Shown here in pieces: positions 19,544-27,567 of a stretch of 64,000 bases of DNA; within the stretch, counting starts at the first letter, position 1, and each line of letters starts with the position of its first letter. The notes below the pieces were generated by a model. It was not told where the DNA came from and did not search any database. It saw only the letters and a list, made by a program, of their open reading frames with translations. The DNA is taken from the NCBI GenBank assembly GCA_964519385.1, contig CAZFLR010000007.1, positions 1 through 64,000 on the forward strand. The letters are read 5' to 3'. The stretch is from SVFI01 sp964519385 (GTDB lineage Bacteria > Bacillota > Clostridia > Lachnospirales > Lachnospiraceae). Both the position numbers and the translations under genes were made by a program.

Positions 19544-20336
19544 CCTTAGATTCCTCCTGCAATTCATCACTCACGGCTACCACTATCAATCTTTCATCCG
19601 CCGTTCCGTATTCACACGTGGACATTACAAGCATATGCGAGCCTTCAAGTCTCAATGCAGCCAATCCGTCCTCATCAAACCATATTGCATTTTTGCGAAG
19701 ATCTTCCCGGTATTCCTCCAGTTCCTCTTCCGATTCCGGAGCCTTTTCATAGTGGAAAAAGTCCTCCTTTGTCAAATCAACCAAAGCAGTACAAACTGCT
19801 CTGTATTCCCTGCACGCCTGCAAAGTCTCAAAGAAAATACGTCCGTCCTTTTTCACGAAATCCTCTTTGCGATACTTCTTTAAATCCGCAAACATCGTTC
19901 CGTCTTTCATATTATGTGCATGCATCAGACAGTAAAAATCGTCTTCTCCGCAGCCTGCATCCAGAAAGACCACACCATGTCTGTCCTTTTCTCCGTAAAA
20001 ATCATGTGTCAGGTAATAACTGTTATCCCTGTAAACAACCGGATAGTCAATATCCGTTCCGCTTATTGCAATCCATCCGACACAGTCTTCATTTATTTCC
20101 CGCAATGCCTCCAATTTATCCGGCCGGGCCTTCAACGCCTTATCCGGGCTCTTCTCAAGCTGTTCCCGGCGTTCACTGCTGCCGTATAAATCCGCCAGCT
20201 CCTGCCTTTGCTTTTCCTGATGACAATATTGCAAATACCAGTTTGCCAACATTCCGCAACAAACTAAAAAAACCGCCAGAAAGAAAATAAATGCTGGCGG
20301 CAATAATTTATCCTTAAAACTTTTCATCTGTTTCAT
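19524..20336 (-). CDS. srtB: class B sortase
   Basis: This membrane-bound transpeptidase attaches surface proteins to the cell wall, 270 aa. One N-terminal membrane helix (about residues 10-33) precedes the sortase fold. The catalytic His is in MHAHNMKDGTMFADL (about residue 130), the Cys in STCEYG and the Arg in DERLIVV (about residue 250). A helix-containing insertion between the His and Cys regions marks class B. Usual family members have YGH where this has HAH. The only visible substrate is the adjacent LVKTGD protein, encoded immediately downstream with overlap. Start ATG follows TAGGAAA. Confidence 0.93.
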   Translation of the reverse strand: MKQMKSFKDKLLPPAFIFFLAVFLVCCGMLANWYLQYCHQEKQRQELADLYGSSERREQLEKSPDKALKARPDKLEALREINEDCVGWIAISGTDIDYPVVYRDNSYYLTHDFYGEKDRHGVVFLDAGCGEDDFYCLMHAHNMKDGTMFADLKKYRKEDFVKKDGRIFFETLQACREYRAVCTALVDLTKEDFFHYEKAPESEEELEEYREDLRKNAIWFDEDGLAALRLEGSHMLVMSTCEYGTADERLIVVAVSDELQEESKDENKEE

Positions 20337-20384
20337 TTTAATTTCCTACAAAATAATGCCTTACCAAGCCGATTACTCTATGAT

Positions 20385-20412
20385 ATTCTACCATATATAG
20401 TAAAAAAGGCAA
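20385..20412 (-). promoter_or_regulatory. promoter of the sortase/surface-protein pair
   Basis: The minus strand reads TTGCCT, a 16-nt spacer, then TAGAAT with a TG extended -10. Confidence 0.6.
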
Positions 20413-20443
20413 CAGTTAACATAAGGTTTTTTCATCACTTTTC

Positions 20444-20472
20444 TTGCATTTGCCATTCTTCCGTGTTATATT
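20444..20472 (+). promoter_or_regulatory. promoter of the FliD-like gene
   Basis: The plus strand reads TTGCAT, 17-nt spacer, TATATT. No sigma-28 signature was found here, unlike at the flagellar cluster. Confidence 0.55.
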
Positions 20473-20579
20473 TAGTTTATGAAAACAGCTTTATTGTGCC
20501 CCAGCTGAGATTACGACACGGATTGTCAACTCTATAATCTCTCAAGCAGTGCAATTTCAAGGAAGAAAGGAGGGCTCTT

Positions 20580-21893
20580 ATGGCAGTAAATATCGGCGCA
20601 TTGAATCAGGTTTACAATCATTACCTGACAGAATATGCACCTAAAACGAACTCGCCGCTCGACACTCACAAAAAAAGTGATCTGCGCAGCATCTACAATT
20701 CCATAATAAAAATAAATAAAGAGTCACCTCTCTACCTTCTTGATAAAAGCGAGGCTTCTAAGGCTTATGCCGTGGGTTTAAAGGAAAGTGCACATATTTT
20801 CCGCAATTCAGTCATGGAGACGCGGAGCACGCTCGATGACGAAGATGTGCTCAATCAGAAAAAAGCATATTCATCCCACCCCGAAATCGCCTCTGCGAAA
20901 TACCTTGGGCCATCCGAGGAATCTACACAGGCACCAACCTTCCGTCTGGAGGTTGCCGAGCTTGCAAAAAATCAGGTTAATTTCGGAAACTCTCTTGTAT
21001 CCGGGGATAAGATGGAACTGGCTGCTGGCACTTATTCCTTTGATGTTTCCATCAAAGATGTGAGTTATGAATTCCAATTTGAACTGCACGGCGATGACAC
21101 CAATGCCGATATTCAAAATCGGCTTCAGCGACTAATTTCCAATGCAGGCATCGGTCTTGAAGCATCACTTATAGAGGACGGCGAAGGGAACAGTGCCCTC
21201 AAGCTCGAATCCTCCGCCACAGGTCTTCCGGCAGGAAGGGAATCCCTGTTTGAAATCAGTGACGAGAACACGAGTAAATCCCGGGGTATTGTCGAATATC
21301 TCGGTTTAGATAAAATGTCGCAGGCACCTTCCAATGCTCTGTTTGAAATCAACGGCATCGAAAGAACCGCAGCCTCAAATACCTTCACAGTGGAAAAAGC
21401 TTACGAAATCACTTTAAATGCACCGGGCAATGAACCCGGAATCACAACCGAAATCGGTTTAAAAAATGACATAGACAGCCTGTCCGAAAATGTTCACTCC
21501 TTTGTCGAAAGCTACAACCATTTTCTGGACGATGCTTCCGTCAGTCCGGGAAGCTATTCAAAAAATTCCCGGCTGCTCCACGAAATAAGCTATATCACCA
21601 AACACTATACAGACGATTTTGACAGTCTCGGATTAATCTTCTCATCCGACGGTCATCTTTCCGTTAATGACGAGGCACTGAAAAATGCTGCTTCCGAATC
21701 CGGATATGATGACACCTTCGCTCCGGTCAGAAACTTTGCAAACTCCATGCTGCGGAAGAGCAGCCAGATTGCTCTCAATCCGATGCAATACGTCAATAAA
21801 ACCATTGTCGCCTACAAAAATCCGGGGAAAAACTATCCTTCCCCTTATATCACAAGCGCGTACAGCGGAATGTTGTTCAACAATTACTGTTAA
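20580..21893 (+). CDS. orphan FliD-like (flagellar hook-associated protein 2-like) protein
   Basis: The protein has 437 aa and no signal peptide. The order of parts resembles FliD: an LxVxxLAKxQ-like stretch (FRLEVAELAKNQVNFGN, near residue 122), a GTYSFDVSIKD beta region, a FEINGIERTAASNTF segment near residue 255, and a C-terminal helical part with SFVESYNHFLDD near residue 310 and LGLIFSSDGHLSVNDEALKNA near residue 350. FliD normally starts at the N-terminus with a coiled coil; here residues 1-100 differ. It is shorter than the real fliD in this window (534 aa) and far from it. GAAAGGAGG precedes the ATG. Its role in the filament cap or in secretion is unknown. Confidence 0.75.
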   Translation: MAVNIGALNQVYNHYLTEYAPKTNSPLDTHKKSDLRSIYNSIIKINKESPLYLLDKSEASKAYAVGLKESAHIFRNSVMETRSTLDDEDVLNQKKAYSSHPEIASAKYLGPSEESTQAPTFRLEVAELAKNQVNFGNSLVSGDKMELAAGTYSFDVSIKDVSYEFQFELHGDDTNADIQNRLQRLISNAGIGLEASLIEDGEGNSALKLESSATGLPAGRESLFEISDENTSKSRGIVEYLGLDKMSQAPSNALFEINGIERTAASNTFTVEKAYEITLNAPGNEPGITTEIGLKNDIDSLSENVHSFVESYNHFLDDASVSPGSYSKNSRLLHEISYITKHYTDDFDSLGLIFSSDGHLSVNDEALKNAASESGYDDTFAPVRNFANSMLRKSSQIALNPMQYVNKTIVAYKNPGKNYPSPYITSAYSGMLFNNYC

Positions 21894-21911
21894 ATGTTTT
21901 TCGCACATTAC

Positions 21912-21943
21912 AAAAAGGAGTGTTTTTACAACACTCCTTTTTT
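21912..21943. terminator. bidirectional terminator
   Basis: Arms AAAAAGGAGTGTT and AACACTCCTTTTTT close a 4-5-nt loop. A/T runs on both sides serve both the FliD-like gene (plus) and the synthetase-HAD gene region. Confidence 0.85.
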
Positions 21944-21970
21944 CTGTCTGTTCATTCGTTCTTCCTGTTT

Positions 21971-22987
21971 CTATTTTCCAAACTCCCGGTACAAAAACTC
22001 AAGACTGAGCATCTTATCATCCACATAATAATCCGCGTTTGGTTTTCCCATATGGAGCTCGTGATACTTCACGCCCCAGTCTGCCATCTGTTTACCAGTC
22101 ACCTCGCTCCAGTCAATTCCCGTCACATACCCTCTTGCAGTGAAAAGCACAATTCTGTTTCCCCAGTCATAAAGTTGGTTGATAATGCGAATCATCTTCT
22201 CATTCGGCTCTGCCTGCGCATAATCCAAATCTTCCCTCTTCATCGCAATCACACCGTCTATGTCGAACACAAACTGCTGACCGCCTCCCATAATCTTCAT
22301 AAGATCTGCCACACGCGAGAAATCCGACTCTGTATCCACATCATACATTTCCTTCATTTCAAAGCCTTTAATTTTCTTCCCTGTCATGGAATGATACTGC
22401 GTCACCACACGCGGACGAAGGAGATCCACATTCCCGTTTTGAATATAAGTGGCCGGAAGTGCCTGACGAGGCATATTATATGCTTCCGGAATATCCTTCA
22501 TCAAAGGATCCAGATCCCCGTTTTCCTTCAAATACCACATTTTATGAGGAACCACCTCATTCTTCTTCACACTACGGACAGAGTCTACTGACTCGTCCTC
22601 CAACATCATCTCAATCATTGTGTCGATATCTGCCGGATCACGGTACGGATAGGTCGGGCGAAGATGTACCACTATATCCGGAACATATCCCTCTTCCTTC
22701 TCCAAAAATCCGAGTGCATGTTCAAAAACCTCGATGTCAAGAGCCGTGTCCGTGGCATACTCAGCCGGGCGGATAAACGGTGTCTCCGCTCCGTACTCAC
22801 GTGCAATCGCCGCATACTCCTCACTGTCGGTTGATACAACAATTCGATTAATATATTTTGAAGCCTGCGCGTGCTCGATGGAATATGCCATCATCGGTTT
22901 CCCGTTTATTTTTCGGATATTCTTATTTACCACGCTCTTAGAACCGCTTCGCGCCGTAATCAAGGCCAAAATTTTTTTCTCTGCCAT
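21971..22987 (-). CDS. CMP-nonulosonate-type cytidylyltransferase fused to a HAD domain
   Basis: The protein has 338 aa. Residues 1-225 match the NeuA/PseF/LegF cytidylyltransferase family: ITARSGSKSVVNKNIRKINGKP at the N-terminus, VVSTDSEEY near residue 50, HLRPTYPYRDPADID near residue 108. This enzyme activates a sugar acid with CTP. Residues 235-338 form a HAD-like domain with FDIDGVIA and a late GKPNADYYVDDK motif. No nonulosonic acid synthase is in the window, so the sugar is unknown. GAGGA lies upstream of the ATG. The next gene upstream is an acyl-CoA carboxyltransferase. Confidence 0.85.
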   Translation of the reverse strand: MAEKKILALITARSGSKSVVNKNIRKINGKPMMAYSIEHAQASKYINRIVVSTDSEEYAAIAREYGAETPFIRPAEYATDTALDIEVFEHALGFLEKEEGYVPDIVVHLRPTYPYRDPADIDTMIEMMLEDESVDSVRSVKKNEVVPHKMWYLKENGDLDPLMKDIPEAYNMPRQALPATYIQNGNVDLLRPRVVTQYHSMTGKKIKGFEMKEMYDVDTESDFSRVADLMKIMGGGQQFVFDIDGVIAMKREDLDYAQAEPNEKMIRIINQLYDWGNRIVLFTARGYVTGIDWSEVTGKQMADWGVKYHELHMGKPNADYYVDDKMLSLEFLYREFGK

Positions 22988-23093
22988 GACAAATCCTCAC
23001 TTTCGTTTTCGCTGCCCTCATCATAGCACACGTTGACTGCTTTGTGGAGATTTATTTTCTCGCACCCGCGAAAATCCCGGACAGCCGGTCGTC

Positions 23094-24710
23094 TTACAGC
23101 GGAATATTTCCATGCTTTTTACACAGCGACTCCGCTTCCTTGTTTTTCAGTCCTTTAAGGGCCTTAAGCAGGGCTCCGCGTGTCTCTTCCGGTTTTATCA
23201 CCTCATTCACATATCCTCTGGCTGCTGCCACGTAGGGATTCAGAAAACGCTCATCATACTCTTTCATGCACTGTCTGCGCATAGCCTCCGGGTTCGATGA
23301 TTCCTTAATTTTACGCCTGAAGGCAATATTGACTGCCCCCTCTGCCCCCATCACCGCTATCTCTGCAATCGGCCATGCATAAACAATATCTGCTCCCATC
23401 TCCTTGGAATTCATTGCAATATATGCTCCGCCGTAAGCTTTTCGCATAATCAGGGATATTTTGGGCACGGTCGCTTCTGAATATGCATAGAGAACCTTTG
23501 CACCATGACGGATGATTCCGTTATGCTCCTGCTCCTTTCCCGGCAAAAATGCCGGAACATCAATCAACGTCACAATCGGAATATTAAAACAGTCGCAGAA
23601 CCGGATAAAACGTGCCATTTTATCCGAAGCATGGTAATCTATGGCTCCGGCCAGATAATTCGGCTGATTGCACACAAAGCCTGTCACCTCTCCATCCATC
23701 CTCGCGAAGCCGATAACAACATTTCTCGCAAAGTCCTTTTGCACCTCAAAAAAGCTCCCCTTATCCACCACGCACTCAATAACATCCTTTACATTGTAAG
23801 CACGCCTTGAATTATCAGGCACAATATCCCGAATCTTCCAGGAACGGTCCTCCCCTCCCGGAAGAACCTTCCTGCCAATCTCTTCTACCCGGCTTACCAC
23901 ACCGGCTGCCACTCCCATAGTCGCGCTAATCTCTTCCATTTGGGGAGGGTTTTGATTGCAATTAGAAGGGAGATAGGAGAGAAGCTTCCGCACTCCGAGC
24001 AGACAGTCTCTTTCATTTTTGTAAGTGAAATGAGATACACCGGACTTAGAGGCATGTACCTGCGCGCCTCCCAGCTCCTCCACGGAAACCTCCTCGTTGA
24101 TTACGGTTTTTACCACGTTTGGTCCGGTAATAAACATCTTCGATGTTTCCTCCACCATGAAAATAAAATCACAGATTGCCGGCGCGTAGCACGCCCCTCC
24201 GGAACACGGTCCCAAAATCACGGCTATCTGTGGAATCATTCCGGAAGCCTTCGTGTGACGTAAAAACATTCCGCTGTATCCGCTCAGAGACGAAATTCCC
24301 TCTTCAATACGGGCTCCGCCACTGTCATTGATACAGATGAACGGTGCCTTCATCGCCATAGCCATGTCCTGAATACGGCAGATTTTAAACGAATGATATT
24401 CACCCAGCGTCCCTCCGATGACCGTAAAATCTTCTGAGGCCACAAATACCTGCCTTCCTCCAATCGTCCCATACCCCGTCACGACACCGTCACCGGGAAC
24501 TCTTTTTTTATCCAGATCAAAATCATCAATTCTCGACTCTATCATCCCGTCCACTTCCACAAAGCTGTCCGCATCCAGAAGAATTTCAATGCGCTCGCGC
24601 GCTGTCAGTTTTCCCTTCTTATGCTGTGCCTCTATCCTTGCTCTTCCGCCTCCGAGACTTACCCTTTTCCTTCTCTCATCCAAATCATTCACTGCTTCAT
24701 TCCAATTCAT
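23094..24710 (-). CDS. acyl-CoA carboxylase/decarboxylase carboxyltransferase subunit
   Basis: The protein has 538 aa and a single-chain AccA/AccD-like carboxyltransferase fold, as in PccB and MmdA. It has GDGVVTGYGTIGGR near residue 75, the acyl-CoA oxyanion region GGARIEEGI near residue 130, GPCSGGACYAPA near residue 165 and the C-terminal MRKAYGGAYIAMNSK. The reaction is carboxyl transfer between biotin and an acyl-CoA such as propionyl- or methylmalonyl-CoA. No biotin carrier, biotin carboxylase or membrane decarboxylase subunit lies in the window, so carboxylase and decarboxylase roles cannot be told apart. ATG 24710 has AAAGGAG upstream. It has its own promoter with a palindromic operator. 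Confidence 0.9.
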   Translation of the reverse strand: MNWNEAVNDLDERRKRVSLGGGRARIEAQHKKGKLTARERIEILLDADSFVEVDGMIESRIDDFDLDKKRVPGDGVVTGYGTIGGRQVFVASEDFTVIGGTLGEYHSFKICRIQDMAMAMKAPFICINDSGGARIEEGISSLSGYSGMFLRHTKASGMIPQIAVILGPCSGGACYAPAICDFIFMVEETSKMFITGPNVVKTVINEEVSVEELGGAQVHASKSGVSHFTYKNERDCLLGVRKLLSYLPSNCNQNPPQMEEISATMGVAAGVVSRVEEIGRKVLPGGEDRSWKIRDIVPDNSRRAYNVKDVIECVVDKGSFFEVQKDFARNVVIGFARMDGEVTGFVCNQPNYLAGAIDYHASDKMARFIRFCDCFNIPIVTLIDVPAFLPGKEQEHNGIIRHGAKVLYAYSEATVPKISLIMRKAYGGAYIAMNSKEMGADIVYAWPIAEIAVMGAEGAVNIAFRRKIKESSNPEAMRRQCMKEYDERFLNPYVAAARGYVNEVIKPEETRGALLKALKGLKNKEAESLCKKHGNIPL

Positions 24711-24745
24711 ATTTCTGCTCCTTTTACATTTTGCTTTGCCCTTCA

Positions 24746-24768
24746 AATACTTTGACTTTCAAAGTATT
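24746..24768 (-). promoter_or_regulatory. palindromic operator resembling a FabT/FabR-type site
   Basis: A perfect 10-bp inverted repeat, AATACTTTGA-N3-TCAAAGTATT, overlaps the 3' end of the -10 box and the start of transcription. The TTTGA-N3-TCAAA core is the form recognised by FabT-type MarR repressors of fatty-acid genes in Firmicutes. The regulator is an inference. Confidence 0.65.
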
Positions 24769-24794
24769 ATACAAAAAAATATTCCCCATTGCAA
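24766..24794 (-). promoter_or_regulatory. sigma-A promoter of the carboxyltransferase gene
   Basis: The minus strand reads TTGCAA, 17-nt spacer, TATAAT. The -35 box is in the terminator stem of the preceding operon. Confidence 0.78.
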
Positions 24795-24812
24795 GTAGCA
24801 ACAGGGATATTT
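24773..24812 (-). terminator. terminator after glf
   Basis: Arms AAATATCCC-TTGC and GCAA-GGGGAATATTT with a short loop are followed by a T-run on the minus strand. Confidence 0.8.
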
Positions 24813-24831
24813 CTTATTTTTCATTCTGTTT

Positions 24832-25950
24832 TCAGGCAAGTTCCTGTGCCGCCATATCCAGCGCGGCGCGGATTACCTTATCCATATCGTAGTATTTGTA
24901 CTGTCCCAGGCGACCGCCAAAAATGACATTTTCCTGCTCACCGGCAAGTGCTTCATACTTTGCATAAAGAGCACTGTTCTTCTCATCATTCACGGGATAA
25001 TACGGCTCGTCTCCCCTCTTCCATTCTACGGGATATTCTCTGGTAATCACCGTCCCGTCACCTTTTCCGAATTCAAAATGCTTATGCTCAATAATCCGGG
25101 TATACGGAATCTCTCTCTCTGTATAATTGACGACCGCATTTCCCTGATAGTTATCTGTATCCTTTATATACTCACTTTCAAAACGCAGCGAACGGTAAGC
25201 CAGCTCCCCATAGCAATATTCAAAAAACTCATCAATCATGCCGGTATAGAGTATCTTGTCATATGTCACCGGCTGTTCCTTGGCACGATTGTCTTCCAGA
25301 AACTCCTGATAGCTGATGCCTGTCCTCACCGGTGTATCTCCGAACAGCTTCTCTACAATCTGTGTGTAGCCCCCGACAGGGATTCCCTGATAGCGGTCAT
25401 TAAAATAATTGTTGTCATATACAAAGCGGAGCGGAAGACGGTTTATGATAAACGAAGGGAGGTCTCTGCAGTCCCTTCCCCACTGTTTTTCGGTGTAACC
25501 CTTAACTAACTTCTCATAAACATCGGTTCCGACAAGCGAAATGGCCTTTTCCTCCAGATTATCCGCCTCTGTAATTCCCGCTTCTGCAATCTGCTCTGCG
25601 ATTTTAGCTTTTGCCTCGGCCGGCGTTTTCACATTCCACATACGGCTGAAGGTGTTCATGTTAAACGGCAGATTATATATTTCATTCTTATAAACAGCGA
25701 CCGGTGAATTTACATAATGATTAAAGTCCGCAAGTGCACTCACATAGTCCCACACCTCTTTATCGGATGTATGAAAAATATGTGCCCCGTACTTATGGAC
25801 AGAAATATGGTTCTGCTGCTCAGTGTAGATATTTCCTGCTATGTGGTCTCTTTTTTCAATCACATAGCAGCTCTTTCCCGCTTTTCTCATCTCGCAGGCA
25901 AACACGGCACCGAACAGACCTGCCCCTACAATTAAATAATCATACTTCAT
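24832..25950 (-). CDS. glf: UDP-galactopyranose mutase
   Basis: This flavoenzyme converts UDP-galactopyranose to UDP-galactofuranose, a precursor for cell-surface glycans, 372 aa. The FAD-binding VGAGLFGAVFACE motif is at the N-terminus. HKYGAHIFHTSDKEVWDYV lies near residue 52, EKQWGRDC near residue 153, and YTGMIDEFF near residue 237. The end has the family's RLGQYKYYDMDKVI. Its ATG overlaps the stop of a small upstream gene (ATGA), so translation is probably coupled. Confidence 0.96.
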   Translation of the reverse strand: MKYDYLIVGAGLFGAVFACEMRKAGKSCYVIEKRDHIAGNIYTEQQNHISVHKYGAHIFHTSDKEVWDYVSALADFNHYVNSPVAVYKNEIYNLPFNMNTFSRMWNVKTPAEAKAKIAEQIAEAGITEADNLEEKAISLVGTDVYEKLVKGYTEKQWGRDCRDLPSFIINRLPLRFVYDNNYFNDRYQGIPVGGYTQIVEKLFGDTPVRTGISYQEFLEDNRAKEQPVTYDKILYTGMIDEFFEYCYGELAYRSLRFESEYIKDTDNYQGNAVVNYTEREIPYTRIIEHKHFEFGKGDGTVITREYPVEWKRGDEPYYPVNDEKNSALYAKYEALAGEQENVIFGGRLGQYKYYDMDKVIRAALDMAAQELA

Positions 25951-26324
25951 GCATTTTCCCTCTCCAGTATAATGGAGGATACCTGATAAAAAATATCCAG
26001 AAACGGAAGTATGCCCTCTTCAAGTGCCTGTGCTGTTTTCAGATTGTCCTTTGCACTGAGTCCATCATTGAGAAGCTGTACTTTTTCTTCTATTCCGTCT
26101 TTGTTCAGAATCTCTTCTTTTTCATTAATCATACCCATCGTCGCGTTTACAATCTCAATGACAAAGTTAATTCCGTCGATAAGCTGATTCAAAAAATCTA
26201 TCGTATCTTCTTTTTCTTCACCACGAAGCTCCGGTAAAATTTCTTTAATGGCAGGAACAAGTTTTTTCACATATTCCACTCCTGTTTCCAAAGCTTCCAA
26301 CTGCTGCCTTCTGATATCTTCCAT
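25947..26324 (-). CDS. small helical protein of unknown function, coupled to glf
   Basis: The protein has 125 aa, with no recognised domain. It is acidic and looks all-helical, rich in Glu, Lys, Leu and Ile. There is no signal peptide or clear membrane helix. GCGGGG precedes the ATG at 7 nt. The 4-nt overlap with glf suggests that both are made together, but nothing in the sequence gives a function. Confidence 0.75.
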   Translation of the reverse strand: MEDIRRQQLEALETGVEYVKKLVPAIKEILPELRGEEKEDTIDFLNQLIDGINFVIEIVNATMGMINEKEEILNKDGIEEKVQLLNDGLSAKDNLKTAQALEEGILPFLDIFYQVSSIILERENA

Positions 26325-26436
26325 GATATACCCCGCTTTCCGTTCAATGTATCACATTTTCAAACAAATATTGTGCACACATGTACACTATATCATATAT
26401 ATCGACCTTTTGCGAAAAAAATATAAGAGGCATTTG

Positions 26437-26465
26437 TTGTTTTTTTTCACGGTGTCGATTATACT
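26437..26465 (+). promoter_or_regulatory. promoter of the first GT2-TPR gene
   Basis: The plus strand reads TTGTTT, 17-nt spacer, TATACT, 41 nt upstream of the GTG start. Confidence 0.6.
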
Positions 26466-26505
26466 TAGTACATATTAAAAAAGCCGAAAATCAAGGAGAA
26501 ATGGC

Positions 26506-27567
26506 GTGAATCCTTTTATTTCTGTCTGCCTGATTGGGAAAAATGAAGAAAAATGCATAGAGCGTTGTCTGAAGGAGCTTCAAAAGCTTGCTCTTCCCGT
26601 GATTTATACAGACACCGGTTCTGCCGACCGCACTGTGGAGATTGCCCGTCAATATACCGGTCACATTTATCACTTTGAGTGGTGCAATGATTTTTCCAAA
26701 GCCAGAAATTTCTGTGCCATGCAGGCACCGACTGACTGGATATGGTTTCTGGATTGTGATGAATATGTTACAAAGGCAGACCTTTCACAGCTTTCTGCCT
26801 TCTGCCGTGATGAAAATGCCCCGCTTATCGGCACCATTCGTCAGAAGGATTTATATACGCTGAACGGCGAGCAGACATTTACCACGACCAGGCTTGGAAG
26901 AATCTACAACCGGCAGTATTACGAGTACAGCGGCAATGTGCACGAACATCTCACCTCTCACAGGCCGGATATTCCGTGCCACTATTTCGACTTAGAAATT
27001 TCCCTTGACCATGACGGTTACAGCGATCCCGATGTATTGGCAGATAAATGCAGGCGCAACGCGGAGCTTCTTCTTGAAGCTCTTGCCCGCAAAGCGGATC
27101 CTTACTTATATTATCAGCTCGGCAAATGCTATTCCACTCTCAGTAAGCCGGAGCTTGCTGCCGAAGCTTTTTCCAAAGGTCTCTCCTTTGACCTTGATCC
27201 TACACTTTTCTATGTGCAATCGATGGTAGAAGCCTATGGCTACTGCCTTCTGGAGCTCAAACAATATGAAGCTGCCCTCTCTTTTGAAGGAATCTATGAC
27301 AGCTTTGCCGTCAACGCAGATTTCGTTTTTTTAATGGGACTCATCTATATGAATAACGCCCTTTTCGACCGGGCAATCGGAGAATTTAAGAAAGCTGCTT
27401 CTTTTTCCTCAAGTGTTGTTGACGGTGTGAACAGCTATCGCGCTTTTTATAATATCGGAGTTATATATGAATGCACGGGACATACCCGTGAAGCTGTTTT
27501 AAACTATCGCAAATGCAACAGCTATCCCCCGGCACTCAAACGATTGGAGGTACTTACCGGTGGCTGA
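26506..27567 (+). CDS. glycosyltransferase family 2 with TPR repeats (paralog 1)
   Basis: The protein has 353 aa. The N-terminal GT-A domain (about residues 1-190) starts ISVCLIGKNEEKCIERCL, then has TDTGSADRT near residue 35, FSKARN near residue 64 and the metal-binding FLDCDEY near residue 81. The C-terminal half (about 200-350) has TPR-like helical pairs (YYQLGKCYSTLSKPELAAEAFSKG). The start is GTG 26506 after AAGGAG; the nearby ATG at 26501 is out of frame and stops at once. It is similar in length and layout to the genes at 32081 and 33163. Acceptor unknown; flagellin or a surface glycan are both possible. Confidence 0.9.
   Translation: MNPFISVCLIGKNEEKCIERCLKELQKLALPVIYTDTGSADRTVEIARQYTGHIYHFEWCNDFSKARNFCAMQAPTDWIWFLDCDEYVTKADLSQLSAFCRDENAPLIGTIRQKDLYTLNGEQTFTTTRLGRIYNRQYYEYSGNVHEHLTSHRPDIPCHYFDLEISLDHDGYSDPDVLADKCRRNAELLLEALARKADPYLYYQLGKCYSTLSKPELAAEAFSKGLSFDLDPTLFYVQSMVEAYGYCLLELKQYEAALSFEGIYDSFAVNADFVFLMGLIYMNNALFDRAIGEFKKAASFSSSVVDGVNSYRAFYNIGVIYECTGHTREAVLNYRKCNSYPPALKRLEVLTGG

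Noticed and set aside
22999..23093. Weak inverted repeat (ATTTTCGC..GCGAGAAAAT) downstream of the carboxyltransferase gene
   Set aside because: No T-run follows on the transcribed strand, so a terminator call is not supported.
26360..26436. TCGATAT resembling a sigma-28 -10 upstream of the 125-aa gene
   Set aside because: No TAAA-like -35 at the right distance; AT-rich background makes a chance match likely.
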